Assembly: GCF_006442545.2 (NCBI RefSeq)
Contig: NZ_CP083952.1
Coordinates: 5,247,501 to 5,311,500 of the forward strand
Direction of reading: 5' to 3'
Length of the DNA: 64,000 bases
Source: Mesorhizobium sp. B2-1-8
Lineage (GTDB): Bacteria; Pseudomonadota; Alphaproteobacteria; Rhizobiales; Rhizobiaceae
Shown piece by piece: positions 47,301-54,803 of the stretch (position 1 is the first letter of the stretch; every line of letters starts with the position of its first letter). Position numbers and translations under genes: made by a program. The notes below the pieces were generated by a model, which was not told the DNA's origin, searched no databases, and was given only the letters and a program-made list of their open reading frames with translations.

Positions 47301-48206
47301 GTTTCGCTGATCCACTCACATATGGCGCTTCTCGAAATATTCTTCTTTGAGCATATGAAATTTACGGCCAGCATTCCTTACGTCGTGAGCCTGCATGGAT
47401 CATATGAGAGCGCGGATCTGAGCGTCGACTTTCTGAAACGCTTCGCCAAGGACGTGACGCATTGGGTGTACACGGCGGATCGTAACCTGGAGCCCTTCAG
47501 AGCGGTGTCCATTCCTGAAACCAAGCTGACTAAACTTGGCAACGGCATGCCTCGTGACGACATGCCTTTTCCGCAGACTCGTCGGGAAATGGGAATAGCC
47601 GACGATGCCGTCGTATTTACCCTCGTAGCGAGGGGAATACTGCGTAAAGGCTGGAGGGCGTCGATTTCTGCTTTCATCAAACTTCGGGACCGTCATCCCG
47701 AGCGGCAGCTACACCTGCTACTGTGCGGCGATGGCGAGCAAGCCGCCAATCACCAACGCACCTACGGCTCCGAACCAGGTATCACCTTTCTCGGCTACCA
47801 GTCGAGAATTCCTGGACTTTATCGGATCAGTGATGTGGCTCTCGTCCCAAGCCGCTTTGGAGGCGAGTCGTTCCCTCTGTGCATAATCCAGGCCATGCAG
47901 ACCGGCACTCCGGTCATATCCACGCGGGTGGGAGAGATAGAACACATGGTGGCTCCTCATGGACATCCTCCATGCGGCCTCATCATAGATCCAGTGCGCG
48001 ATACCGACCATTTCATCCAATTGCTGGAAACCGCGATGGAAGACATGCTGTCAGACACCTTGCGCAAGAAGTGCGCAAAAAGCGCAAAAAAACTTGGAGA
48101 ACGCTACAGCATATCCAGCGTAGCAAAAGACTACGTTCGCATCTACAACGACACTATGCACTTATTGGATTCCGATTCTAATTTCCTGAAGAAAGTCGTG
48201 AATTAG
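44349..48206 (+). CDS. Giant sulfotransferase - coiled coil - GT2 - GT4 fusion
   Basis: This is a 1285-residue protein with several domains. Residues 1-240 form a sulfotransferase domain: P-loop GMHRSGTS at 16-23 for the PAPS 5'-phosphate, KDPRICRFAPF, and HRNPLSVLASLDRRD near 139 for the 3'-phosphate. Residues about 290-440 form a long charged coiled coil ending in STSWRMTRPIRALKKK. Residues 525-600 hold two FDREFYLRNNPDIAASG-type repeats seen in polysaccharide enzymes. Residues 612-850 form a GT2 domain (TAIVPNYNHARFLDQRLESI, ILDDCSQD, CESDDF). Residues 908-1285 form a GT4 domain (GFHTGGGELFPINLANEL, GGESFPLCIIQAMQ). GGAG precedes ATG 44349 by seven bases. No membrane helix is seen. It probably adds two sugars and sulfates the chain on the cytoplasmic face before Wzm/Wzt export. 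Confidence 0.82.
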   Translation: MVPLALPKRVCILVLGMHRSGTSAITRVLSLLGAALPHHLINATPTNEAGHWEPARLVQINDSMLTELSSRWDDWRALDPATLDAAKLAHYKSAIKEAIAAEFGDASLFVIKDPRICRFAPFYESILAEMGVATRFVLIHRNPLSVLASLDRRDQICANYGALVWLRHVLDAETSTRSKDRVLVSYEQLMDDWSSVANEIATALGINWPVGDHASELINQHLRRSLQHHAASPADFIPRSLVGSAVRETYQSLLALSHPESVDSALVVLDRAKAALDAGVPVFADALFEEMAVRQQRETFNRERLERLAAKRQDEMEALAGKIEGNDARIASLEELCRQSDLQRTELARLIADGENRAAVMATREAGLLRELQELRGTVTELETRINQEREFLQRLTADNDKVNAQITRENVELQDQVRALSQARDTARSEEQQVRDILQAIYVSTSWRMTRPIRALKKKTAEFRSVATGALHLIRERRLTPATIARGVRRLPRLISEGKLSNPTSFSELTETLEAQSVSRIQSAFDREFYLRNNPDIAASGVDALSHFLAHGWKEHRDPSADFSVSYYLQRYPDIARAGINPFIHYVLHGQAEKRTALSYKRRLGRSGIRPKVTAIVPNYNHARFLDQRLESILSQTYENIDIFILDDCSQDKSREIIQRYCDLYPDRVRSLFNAQNSGNVFRQWRKGIEQSEGDIIWICESDDFCEPDFVERLIPHLRDRSVNLAFGRIQFCDQNGRPRAGLDQYREGAEAGIWNESMVRPASEWFTHGFGVNNLIANVGGCLWRRQILPAAVWAEAESFSVLGDWFLYCHLAGGGNVAYEPNSVAYFRQHGRNTSVSAFKSAHYYKEHHRLMLLLRKTWGVPNETVERFVSKVEFQYKHFELEQKLGPLSLHVDRHALLTVKRQRPHIMLAFLGFHTGGGELFPINLANELHAQGHLVSMLALDMSNINQHMMESLNPAIAVYDADQVAEAGADRFVAEAGVSLIHSHMALLEIFFFEHMKFTASIPYVVSLHGSYESADLSVDFLKRFAKDVTHWVYTADRNLEPFRAVSIPETKLTKLGNGMPRDDMPFPQTRREMGIADDAVVFTLVARGILRKGWRASISAFIKLRDRHPERQLHLLLCGDGEQAANHQRTYGSEPGITFLGYQSRIPGLYRISDVALVPSRFGGESFPLCIIQAMQTGTPVISTRVGEIEHMVAPHGHPPCGLIIDPVRDTDHFIQLLETAMEDMLSDTLRKKCAKSAKKLGERYSISSVAKDYVRIYNDTMHLLDSDSNFLKKVVN

Positions 48207-48272
48207 AGCGGACAACGTATCGATAGTATTGATTCAGTGAAACCCTGAGGGACCGAGCGCGGAAGGTAACCG

Positions 48273-49739
48273 AGCTAGTCGTCGGTGAACTATCCGCAAG
48301 GCTTTGATCTGGTTTCCTAATCGGCGAGGAATGCGGGAATAGCGTTGCAACATTTGCGGTGTCTGGTTGCCGTTTTCTTGCAATTCGATTTGACGATTCC
48401 CTTGTGCGCCGATGCGTGATTCACTCGTTTTGGCGGGCGAATCGAGGGGACGGCGAATGTCCAGGCCACGCGAGAAGCGCGAGACGGGAGAGCAGGACCT
48501 GTTCCGCTCCAGGCTCGATCAGATCATCAACATGAAGCACGAGTTGGTGCGGCTGGCGCAGGCGATCGACTGGCCGGTGCTGGAGGAGCGTTTCGGCGCG
48601 GTCTATTCGGACGGTCCTGGCATGCCGCCCTTGCCGACGCGACTGATGGCGGGCCTTGCGATCCTGAAGCACACTTTCGACTTGTCGGACGAGGAGCTGT
48701 GCGCCCGCTGGGTGGAGAACCCCTACTTCCAGTATCTGTGCGGTGAAGAGTTCTTCCGCCACGAGCTCTCCTTCGAGCGCTCATCGATGACGCGCTGGCG
48801 CCAGCGCATGGGCGAGGAGCCGATCACGGCGCTCCTGCAAGAAAGCCTGGCGGTGGCGGTCAAGAGCGGAGCGATGAAGCCGGCCGATACGCGCCGGGTG
48901 ATCGTCGACACGACCGTGCAGCCGAAGAAGAACGTGATGTTCCCCACCGACGCCAAGCTCGTCAATCGGGCGCGCGAGCGGCTGGTGCGGCTGGCCAAGA
49001 AGGCGGGGCTCGATTTGCGCCAGACCTACGTGCGGGTCGGCAAGCTGGCGCTGATCAAGCACCAGCGCTACGCGCACGCCAAGCAGTTCAAGCGGGCCAA
49101 CAAGGCGCTGCGCAAGCTCAAGACCTATCTCGGCCGCACCATTCGCGACATCTCCCGCCGGATCACCGGCCAAACGGACCTCGAGGCGAGCTTCAAGTGG
49201 CCGCTCTACCAGGCCTCGGCGGTTCTGGAGCAACGTCAGCGCCAGCGCGGCCGCAAAATCTACAGCCTGCACGCCCATGAGGTCGAGTGCATCGGCAAGG
49301 GCAAGGCGCATGCCCCTTACGAGTTCGGCGTCAAGGTCTCGATCGCCACGACGCTCGAACGCTCGAAGGGCGGCCAGTTCGCCCTGCACGCTAAGGCACT
49401 GCCCGGTCGCGGCCACAACGCACCTGAAAGCCACAAGCTCAGGGTCTTCACCGCCGGCCAGAAGCGCCGCGTCACACCTGCCATCAAGCGTCAGATGCGC
49501 AGGCGATCGGCAGTCGAACCCGTCATCGGCCACATCAAGGCCGAGCACCGCATGGGCCGCAACTACCTCGCCGGCGAACAGGGCGACGCCATCAACGCCA
49601 TCCTCGCCGCCGCCGGCTACAACTTCTCGCTCCTGATCAAATGGTTCAGGCTGCTTTTGTGGCTTCTCATCACAGCACTCCAAAGCCGCCCCAGATCCAG
49701 CGCAGCCTGACCCACTTCATTGTTCACGGACGACGAGCT
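48273..49739 (+). mobile_element. IS5-family insertion sequence
   Basis: Imperfect terminal inverted repeats lie at 48273-48293 and 49719-49739 (AGCTxGTCGTCxGTGAACxAT, 18 of 21 matching). CTAG occurs at both junctions (48275-48278 and 49738-49741), compatible with the CTAR-type four-base target duplication of IS5-group elements; if so the true ends are a few bases inside. It carries one transposase gene and sits 66 bp after the large fusion gene, near the most AT-rich part of the locus. Confidence 0.75.
48457..49710 (+). CDS. IS5-family transposase
   Basis: This 417-residue DDE transposase has PLPTRLMAGLAILKHTFDLS, YFQYLCGEEFFRHELSFERS, VIVDTTVQPKNV-like VIVDTTVQPKKNVMFPTD (first Asp), and the C-terminal RSAVEPVIGHIKAEHRMGRN with the catalytic Glu. 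ATG 48457 follows GAGGGG; an upstream ATG at 48412 would add 15 residues. The frame appears intact, so the element may be active. Its GC content is clearly higher than the genes on both sides. Confidence 0.88.
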   Translation: MSRPREKRETGEQDLFRSRLDQIINMKHELVRLAQAIDWPVLEERFGAVYSDGPGMPPLPTRLMAGLAILKHTFDLSDEELCARWVENPYFQYLCGEEFFRHELSFERSSMTRWRQRMGEEPITALLQESLAVAVKSGAMKPADTRRVIVDTTVQPKKNVMFPTDAKLVNRARERLVRLAKKAGLDLRQTYVRVGKLALIKHQRYAHAKQFKRANKALRKLKTYLGRTIRDISRRITGQTDLEASFKWPLYQASAVLEQRQRQRGRKIYSLHAHEVECIGKGKAHAPYEFGVKVSIATTLERSKGGQFALHAKALPGRGHNAPESHKLRVFTAGQKRRVTPAIKRQMRRRSAVEPVIGHIKAEHRMGRNYLAGEQGDAINAILAAAGYNFSLLIKWFRLLLWLLITALQSRPRSSAA

Positions 49740-49759
49740 AGACTAAGCAGCCGCGTCTA

Positions 49760-50386
49760 TCATTCCTTCAACCTGACTAGTGCGGCGCCACGATAGAAGG
49801 TGATAAAATCAATTCTTGGGAAAAGCGACTGCTGGAATGCGTCAGGCTCTTCGGTCAAATTCAAAACCCGCTGCCCTACAACAAGCCGAGCAAGTCTTTG
49901 GAGGTAGGCCGCTGCGGACTCGGTTGCCCCTCCATGATAGTGAGGGACATATTTCCCATAGCTCGTGTCCAAGTCCTCGACAATGTAAAAGCCGCCTGGC
50001 GTCACGGTGCCGATCAGCTTCTGAAACGTCAGGATCTGGTGGGTCCAGACGTGCGAACCGTCATCGACTATGATATCGAACGGCCCTTTGGCTACTAGCA
50101 AATCGAGATCTTGAACCTTTGACTGATCGAGGATTTCAATTCGTATCCTGTCTTGCTCATGTGCCTTGGTGCCGGGGTCAATATCGACACCGACGATCTT
50201 GCCATTGCGAAAGTAGTCCTGCCACGTTCTAACAGAGTCGCCGTCTAGTACCCCTATCTCCAGCAGCTTCACCGGTTTTTCGCGCAACGGGCCGAGAAAT
50301 CGATCGTAGAAGTTGAGGAAGTTGTTCTGGTCCGAGCGCTTATCTGTGCCGTGGCGGCCGCCAATCTCGTCAAGTGTTTCGTGCAT
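49760..50386 (-). CDS. Class I SAM methyltransferase (MycE/CmcI-like)
   Basis: This 208-residue protein has the SAM loop LLEIGVLDGDSVRTWQDYF (41-59), VGVDIDPGTKAHEQD and FDIIVDDGSHVWTHQI, the pattern of metal-dependent sugar O-methyltransferases such as MycE and CmcI. It begins MHETLDEIGGRHGTDKRSDQ, the usual 'GTDK' start of this group. It is paralogous to the N-terminal half of the protein at 52639-53904. It probably methylates a sugar of the repeat unit. The right IS junction is 20 bp from its stop. Confidence 0.78.
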   Translation of the reverse strand: MHETLDEIGGRHGTDKRSDQNNFLNFYDRFLGPLREKPVKLLEIGVLDGDSVRTWQDYFRNGKIVGVDIDPGTKAHEQDRIRIEILDQSKVQDLDLLVAKGPFDIIVDDGSHVWTHQILTFQKLIGTVTPGGFYIVEDLDTSYGKYVPHYHGGATESAAAYLQRLARLVVGQRVLNLTEEPDAFQQSLFPRIDFITFYRGAALVRLKE

Positions 50387-50409
50387 GAAAAGAATTCTCC
50401 TATTTTATC

Positions 50410-51384
50410 TCACTTGCCGATGGTGCGTTTATGTACTGCGTTCAAATCGGCCCTGAGTTGGGCTATCTCCTCAGCCATGCGCCCCATGCCTTCCAGCAGG
50501 CAGGCAATAGCAAAATCATGCTCATCTGTCTGAGAAAACCCGCTAACCGCCGTTCGTTCGCCGCGCCCTTCCGCCAAGAGGCTGCTGGCAATTTCGGCTC
50601 CCAGCAGCGAAACGTTCTCATCGTAAAAGCGGTCCATGATCTTTGCTGATAGATCGGCCGTAAGCTTGAACCTTTCCGAAACGCCAAGCCTTGAGTAGGT
50701 GGACACGAACTGCTCAATCTTCCGATCATGCGCGTCGTCGTAAACGGTCCTGTAGCGAGATAGAAGATCAATAATTCGGAAGTCAAAGGAGGGGTTCATC
50801 TCGCTCGGAAACTCTGAATAGCCTCCATCATCGGCGAGGCCGAGCCAGTTTAGGGTTTCAACTTTCAAAGATGGCTTGGTGTCGAGCGTAATTGTCTTCA
50901 CGGTTTTCGCAACGCGGGCCCATGCAGAGACCGTTTTTGCAAACCCAGGCTCCCCTCGCTGGATCGCAGCGTCGATGTATTCCCCAAGGCTTTGCCCTGT
51001 CTTAGAGTACCATTGCTTCCAGGATGAGTAGAGCCAATCGTCCTGCCTTCGAATGACATGGAAAACATGGATATCGAAGTACTGGGCAACCTCTTTGAAT
51101 AGCTGAGCGGCGACAGGGTTGCTTAGGTTCTCTGCAGCGATCAGGCCATCGTGTCGTCCGAGCCTTTCAACAGCTCGCAAAACGGCTTCACCGGAGAGAT
51201 CGTTCCGATCGATTAAGTCCTGAAAGAAGAAGATCGGGTTATCGCCTCGGGAGCCGAAAACAAGGCTCTGATCGGAGACCAGAATGCCGTACTCGTTTAG
51301 CCGTGTGGCATTCTCGAAAATGAATGACTGAATCGACGTGCTTGCGCATTTTCCTGCGCCGACGTGAAGGAATAGCTTCGGCAT
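50410..51384 (-). CDS. Sulfotransferase-type P-loop protein
   Basis: This 324-residue protein starts MPKLFLHVGAGKCASTSIQS; HVGAGKCASTS at 7-17 matches the 5'-phosphosulfate-binding loop of carbohydrate sulfotransferases (compare HIGxxKTGSTSIQ). A second conserved patch, VFHVIRRQDDWLYSSWKQWY near 125, resembles the 3'-phosphate site. The C-terminus is helical and ends in MAEEIAQLRADLNAVHKR. ATG 51384 was preferred to TTG 51414. It lies 23 bp after the methyltransferase gene in transcription order, reversed. The base composition is AT-rich. It probably uses PAPS made by CysDNC. Confidence 0.68.
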   Translation of the reverse strand: MPKLFLHVGAGKCASTSIQSFIFENATRLNEYGILVSDQSLVFGSRGDNPIFFFQDLIDRNDLSGEAVLRAVERLGRHDGLIAAENLSNPVAAQLFKEVAQYFDIHVFHVIRRQDDWLYSSWKQWYSKTGQSLGEYIDAAIQRGEPGFAKTVSAWARVAKTVKTITLDTKPSLKVETLNWLGLADDGGYSEFPSEMNPSFDFRIIDLLSRYRTVYDDAHDRKIEQFVSTYSRLGVSERFKLTADLSAKIMDRFYDENVSLLGAEIASSLLAEGRGERTAVSGFSQTDEHDFAIACLLEGMGRMAEEIAQLRADLNAVHKRTIGK

Positions 51385-51624
51385 ATTGTCCCAATCTGTC
51401 TCGGGTTTGGACAACCCTATTCAGGGCAAGCAACTCGACCTGTCAATCGCCCCCCCCAAATGACAGCGCCACATTGGTGGCTATTTGGCGCCCGCTCAAG
51501 CCAGGCAGCTTTGAGCAAAGGAGACGCGAAGAACAACCTACAAAGGATCGCCGCACGAACACGACAGCATCTTCGATGACGGCACAGACCACGACCGACT
51601 TTTTCAGTACTGCCCGGCCTAAGC

Positions 51625-52539
51625 TCACTTCGCAAGCGCGACGGTGTTTCGTATTCCCTCGCTAAATGGAGTGGTGGGTCGCCACCCGAGCATCTCCTCC
51701 GCAAGGGAAATGTCCAGGCTGGCGATATCGACATCTGTGCTTCTGGACCCAACGTATTCGCGCTGGAAGATGTGACCCGTCAAACCCTCGATCGCCTCCA
51801 CTATTTCCAGTACGGAGCGCGTCTCGCCGCTGCCGATATTGATGACTGCGCGCGGCGCACCAGGAAGTGCCAGAGCCGCCTCTATCGCGTCGATCACATC
51901 GTCGATGTAGAGATAGTCACGCATAGCCTTGCCATCGCCGAATATGCGGATGGGCAACCCCTTGCGCCAGTGGTCCAACAGCATAGGAACAAGGCCCTGA
52001 CCTTTGCGGAAGATTTGGCCAGGCCCATAGGGATTTGCCAATCTCAGGATTACAAAGTCTAGACCGTCGACGTGGCCGTACATCTGGATATATTTTTCCA
52101 CGATGAGCTTCGTCAGACCATGCGAGTTGATCGGGTTAAGCATAGATGTTTCCGGCGTCGGAACCGGTGCATCCGGTCCATAGATTGTCCCGCCGGACGA
52201 CAGGAATACATAACGCTTCACTCCAGCCTGCAGGCATGTATGTAGGAATTTGACATGGGGAACTACGTTTTCCTCGATATCAGCAATGGTGTGATCGTTC
52301 CTCATTCCAGGACTTGAGGTCGAAATGAGTTGCACGACTGTCTCGACTCCTTCCAGCGAGGACGCCATGGCTATCGGCTGACGAAAGTCGCTCTCTACGA
52401 ACTCGGCGCGCGCTCCCAGTGAACCCAAGAGTTCGGGGTCAAATCGCCTGGACACTGCACGGACAGGCACACCATTCTGAGCTAACCGCCTCAGCAGATG
52501 CCGACCAATGAAGCCGTTTGAGCCGTAAATTCCAATCAT
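51625..52539 (-). CDS. NAD-dependent epimerase/dehydratase with altered active site
   Basis: This 304-residue extended SDR has the cofactor loop GIYGSNGFIGRHLLRRL at the start, VFLSSGGTIYG and LRLANPYGPGQ, close to UDP-glucose 4-epimerase-like proteins. At the place of the catalytic YxxxK motif the sequence reads NSHGLTKLIVEK: the Tyr is replaced by His while Lys is kept. This could impair or change catalysis. It stands between the sulfotransferase and the methyltransferase-coiled-coil genes on the same strand. Confidence 0.8.
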   Translation of the reverse strand: MIGIYGSNGFIGRHLLRRLAQNGVPVRAVSRRFDPELLGSLGARAEFVESDFRQPIAMASSLEGVETVVQLISTSSPGMRNDHTIADIEENVVPHVKFLHTCLQAGVKRYVFLSSGGTIYGPDAPVPTPETSMLNPINSHGLTKLIVEKYIQMYGHVDGLDFVILRLANPYGPGQIFRKGQGLVPMLLDHWRKGLPIRIFGDGKAMRDYLYIDDVIDAIEAALALPGAPRAVINIGSGETRSVLEIVEAIEGLTGHIFQREYVGSRSTDVDIASLDISLAEEMLGWRPTTPFSEGIRNTVALAK

Positions 52540-52638
52540 ACCAATTCGACCTAATATATATCATCGACGCCAAGTATACCGTGCGCAACTGGATGGCTTT
52601 AAGCGAGCAGCACCGCTGATGGAAAGGAACAACTCAGC

Positions 52639-53904
52639 CTATTTCCCTGAGCTTAGCCACCATTCCAGCACCCGAGCCGGACTTAAATTCCGTAGCACCC
52701 ACCTAAGATTCGTCGAAAGCGTTCGAAGCGGTGCGGTGATCCGCCAACTCGTTGAGTCTTTGAATTCTTGAACTAAGACTTCATGTTCTGTCAGCTTCGA
52801 CTCAAGCGCATACTTCACCGTGTGCGCTAGGGACAGTTCTCCTTGCAAGACTTTGATCTCCGCGATGTTCAATATGGCTTCGGCCTTCTGCTGAGCGATA
52901 GCCAGTTCATCGGCTCGAATCTGTTCGCGCGCTACTGCTATCTTATCGGAAAGCGCCACTATATGGGCCGCCTGATGTTTTATCAGTTCTCGATTGGTCC
53001 CAATTTCCTCTTCCATAGTCGCTGCGCGCAGCGACCAAACGCTCTCGGTTTCATCGGCTGGCCTGCTCACTGTGCCGTCCAAGGGCATGATGCTTCCTTC
53101 GACGAGCGCAGTCAGGCCCGCCATAAGGCGCGCGCCCAACACATTTTCCTGAATTGGCCGCTTAGCTACGATGCAAAGCGAGTTCAAGAATTCGACGGAA
53201 TGAACCGAAGCGAGAGAAGCTTCATCGAATGTAGCTTTGTGCCTGTCCGCAAAGGTGGTCAGGACATCGACTCGAAGACGCTTCAGTCCCCAATGCTCGT
53301 GGTTGATCACATCAAGCAGGCGTTTAAAGAACGACATCGAGGAAAGCGGATCGTAGAGGCCGCCCCCGAACCTCTGCCAGTAACTGCAATGCAAATCCTC
53401 CGCTATATACAGTCCACCATCGGTGGAATGCGGGAAATAGCGAGCGAAAGAACGCACTATATCGGACGACAAATGCGATCCGTCATCGATTATGATATCG
53501 AACTTCGGCGACCTGGCAAGGATGTCCCGTTCCACCTCATCGGTATTGGCATCACCTATAACGATCGAAATCTTCTCATCGTCGAACACCAGATTTGCGC
53601 AGGCCGGATTCACATCGCAGCCAATGATAAGTTCCGCGTTGGGAAAATATTTTCGCCAAATCTCGAGTGAACCACCATTCTGGACCCCAATTTCCAGAAT
53701 TCGAACAGGCCTGTTTCGATATTGCGCGAAAATTCGGTCGTATGTTTCAAGATAGATCGACCATTTGTCCGAAACCTTGCCACTATGGGCTTTGTACAGG
53801 TCACGAAGTGAACTGTCCCGTGCTTCGGCTCGCTTGGACTCTATCCCAGCTTTCGATCCGCCCTCACCAATAGCTTGCCGCTCAGGCATAGGATGCTTGT
53901 TCAT
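52639..53904 (-). CDS. Methyltransferase with C-terminal coiled coil and STSWR motif
   Basis: This 421-residue protein has a class I SAM domain (about 30-240): RILEIGVQNGGSLEIWRKYF, LIIGCDVNPACANL, FDIIIDDGSHLSSDIV. A predicted coiled coil (about 290-385) rich in Glu, Ala and Gln follows, then DSTSWRITAPLRTLSTNLRW. That motif also ends the coiled coil of the 1285-residue protein and is common in multi-domain surface-polysaccharide enzymes, possibly as a chain-length or docking element. ATG 53904 overlaps the rfbD stop by four bases, so it is the last gene of the rhamnose operon. Confidence 0.77.
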   Translation of the reverse strand: MNKHPMPERQAIGEGGSKAGIESKRAEARDSSLRDLYKAHSGKVSDKWSIYLETYDRIFAQYRNRPVRILEIGVQNGGSLEIWRKYFPNAELIIGCDVNPACANLVFDDEKISIVIGDANTDEVERDILARSPKFDIIIDDGSHLSSDIVRSFARYFPHSTDGGLYIAEDLHCSYWQRFGGGLYDPLSSMSFFKRLLDVINHEHWGLKRLRVDVLTTFADRHKATFDEASLASVHSVEFLNSLCIVAKRPIQENVLGARLMAGLTALVEGSIMPLDGTVSRPADETESVWSLRAATMEEEIGTNRELIKHQAAHIVALSDKIAVAREQIRADELAIAQQKAEAILNIAEIKVLQGELSLAHTVKYALESKLTEHEVLVQEFKDSTSWRITAPLRTLSTNLRWVLRNLSPARVLEWWLSSGK

Positions 53905-54803
53905 GCGGTCAATGCCCGTTTGGTCTCGTCAACCACCAGCCGGCGCACTACCTCCTCCGCCGACTTCCGCCAGTCCGGCGCGTTCCATGCGAACACGCCC
54001 GCGAATTTCGCGCTCGATAGCCGGGAGTTGGCGGGGCGGCGGGCCTTGGTTGGGTAGTCCATCGTGGTGATATCCCGTACCCGCGCCCAGGGGCCACCAG
54101 ACTTCAGGCTTGTGTCGAGGATATGACGGGCAAAGCCGCTCCAGTTGGTCTCGCCCGTGCCGGCCAGGTGATAGGTGCCGAACGCGGCGAAGTCCTTGTC
54201 ACGGTGCAGCATGGCGGCCGCATGCAGGATCGCGTCGGCGATATCGAGCGCCGATGTGGGATTTCCCCATTGATCGGCCACCACCGAAATCTCGTCGCGG
54301 TCGGCGGCGAGCCGCAGCATGGTTTTCACGAAATTCCTGCCGAACGGGCTGTAGACCCAGGCGGTGCGCAGGATCAGGTGGCGCGGGTTGGCGGCCGCTA
54401 CCGCCTGCTCGCCGGCGAGCTTGGAGGCGCCGTAGACACCGAGCGGCGCCGTCGGGTCGGTTTCGACATAGGCGCCGGCCCTGGTTCCGTCGAAGACATA
54501 GTCGGTCGAAAGATGAATGACGGGAATACCGAGCCGCGCCGCGGCCTCGGCCACCTTGCCGGCACCGGTCGCGTTCACCGCGAAGGCCAGATCGGGCTCG
54601 TCCTCGGCCTGATCGACTGCGGTATAGGCGGCGGCCGACACGACGATATCGGGCTTCGCCGCCGCGATGGCGTCGATGACGGTGTCGGGTCTTGCCAAAT
54701 CGAGCTCCGGGCGACCGAGGGCGACGACCTCCGTGCCCGCGCGGCCGGCCCCCAGCAGGCTCGCCGCGACCTGGCCGTCGCGTCCGGTGACGAGGAGCCT
54801 CAC
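53901..54803 (-). CDS. rfbD: dTDP-4-dehydrorhamnose reductase RfbD
   Basis: This 300-residue SDR has the start [37 protein letters not shown] and [12 protein letters not shown], with Tyr-Lys near 130. It performs the last step to dTDP-L-rhamnose. A GTG start at 54803 overlaps the rfbB stop by four bases (GTGA). The longer frame upstream runs through rfbB and is spurious. Confidence 0.92.
   Translation of the reverse strand: MRLLVTGRDGQVAASLLGAGRAGTEVVALGRPELDLARPDTVIDAIAAAKPDIVVSAAAYTAVDQAEDEPDLAFAVNATGAGKVAEAAARLGIPVIHLSTDYVFDGTRAGAYVETDPTAPLGVYGASKLAGEQAVAAANPRHLILRTAWVYSPFGRNFVKTMLRLAADRDEISVVADQWGNPTSALDIADAILHAAAMLHRDKDFAAFGTYHLAGTGETNWSGFARHILDTSLKSGGPWARVRDITTMDYPTKARRPANSRLSSAKFAGVFAWNAPDWRKSAEEVVRRLVVDETKRALTA

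Noticed and set aside
51443..51628. 61-codon minus frame between the sulfotransferase and epimerase genes
   Set aside because: No ribosome site, overlaps the neighbouring gene end and has no recognisable features.
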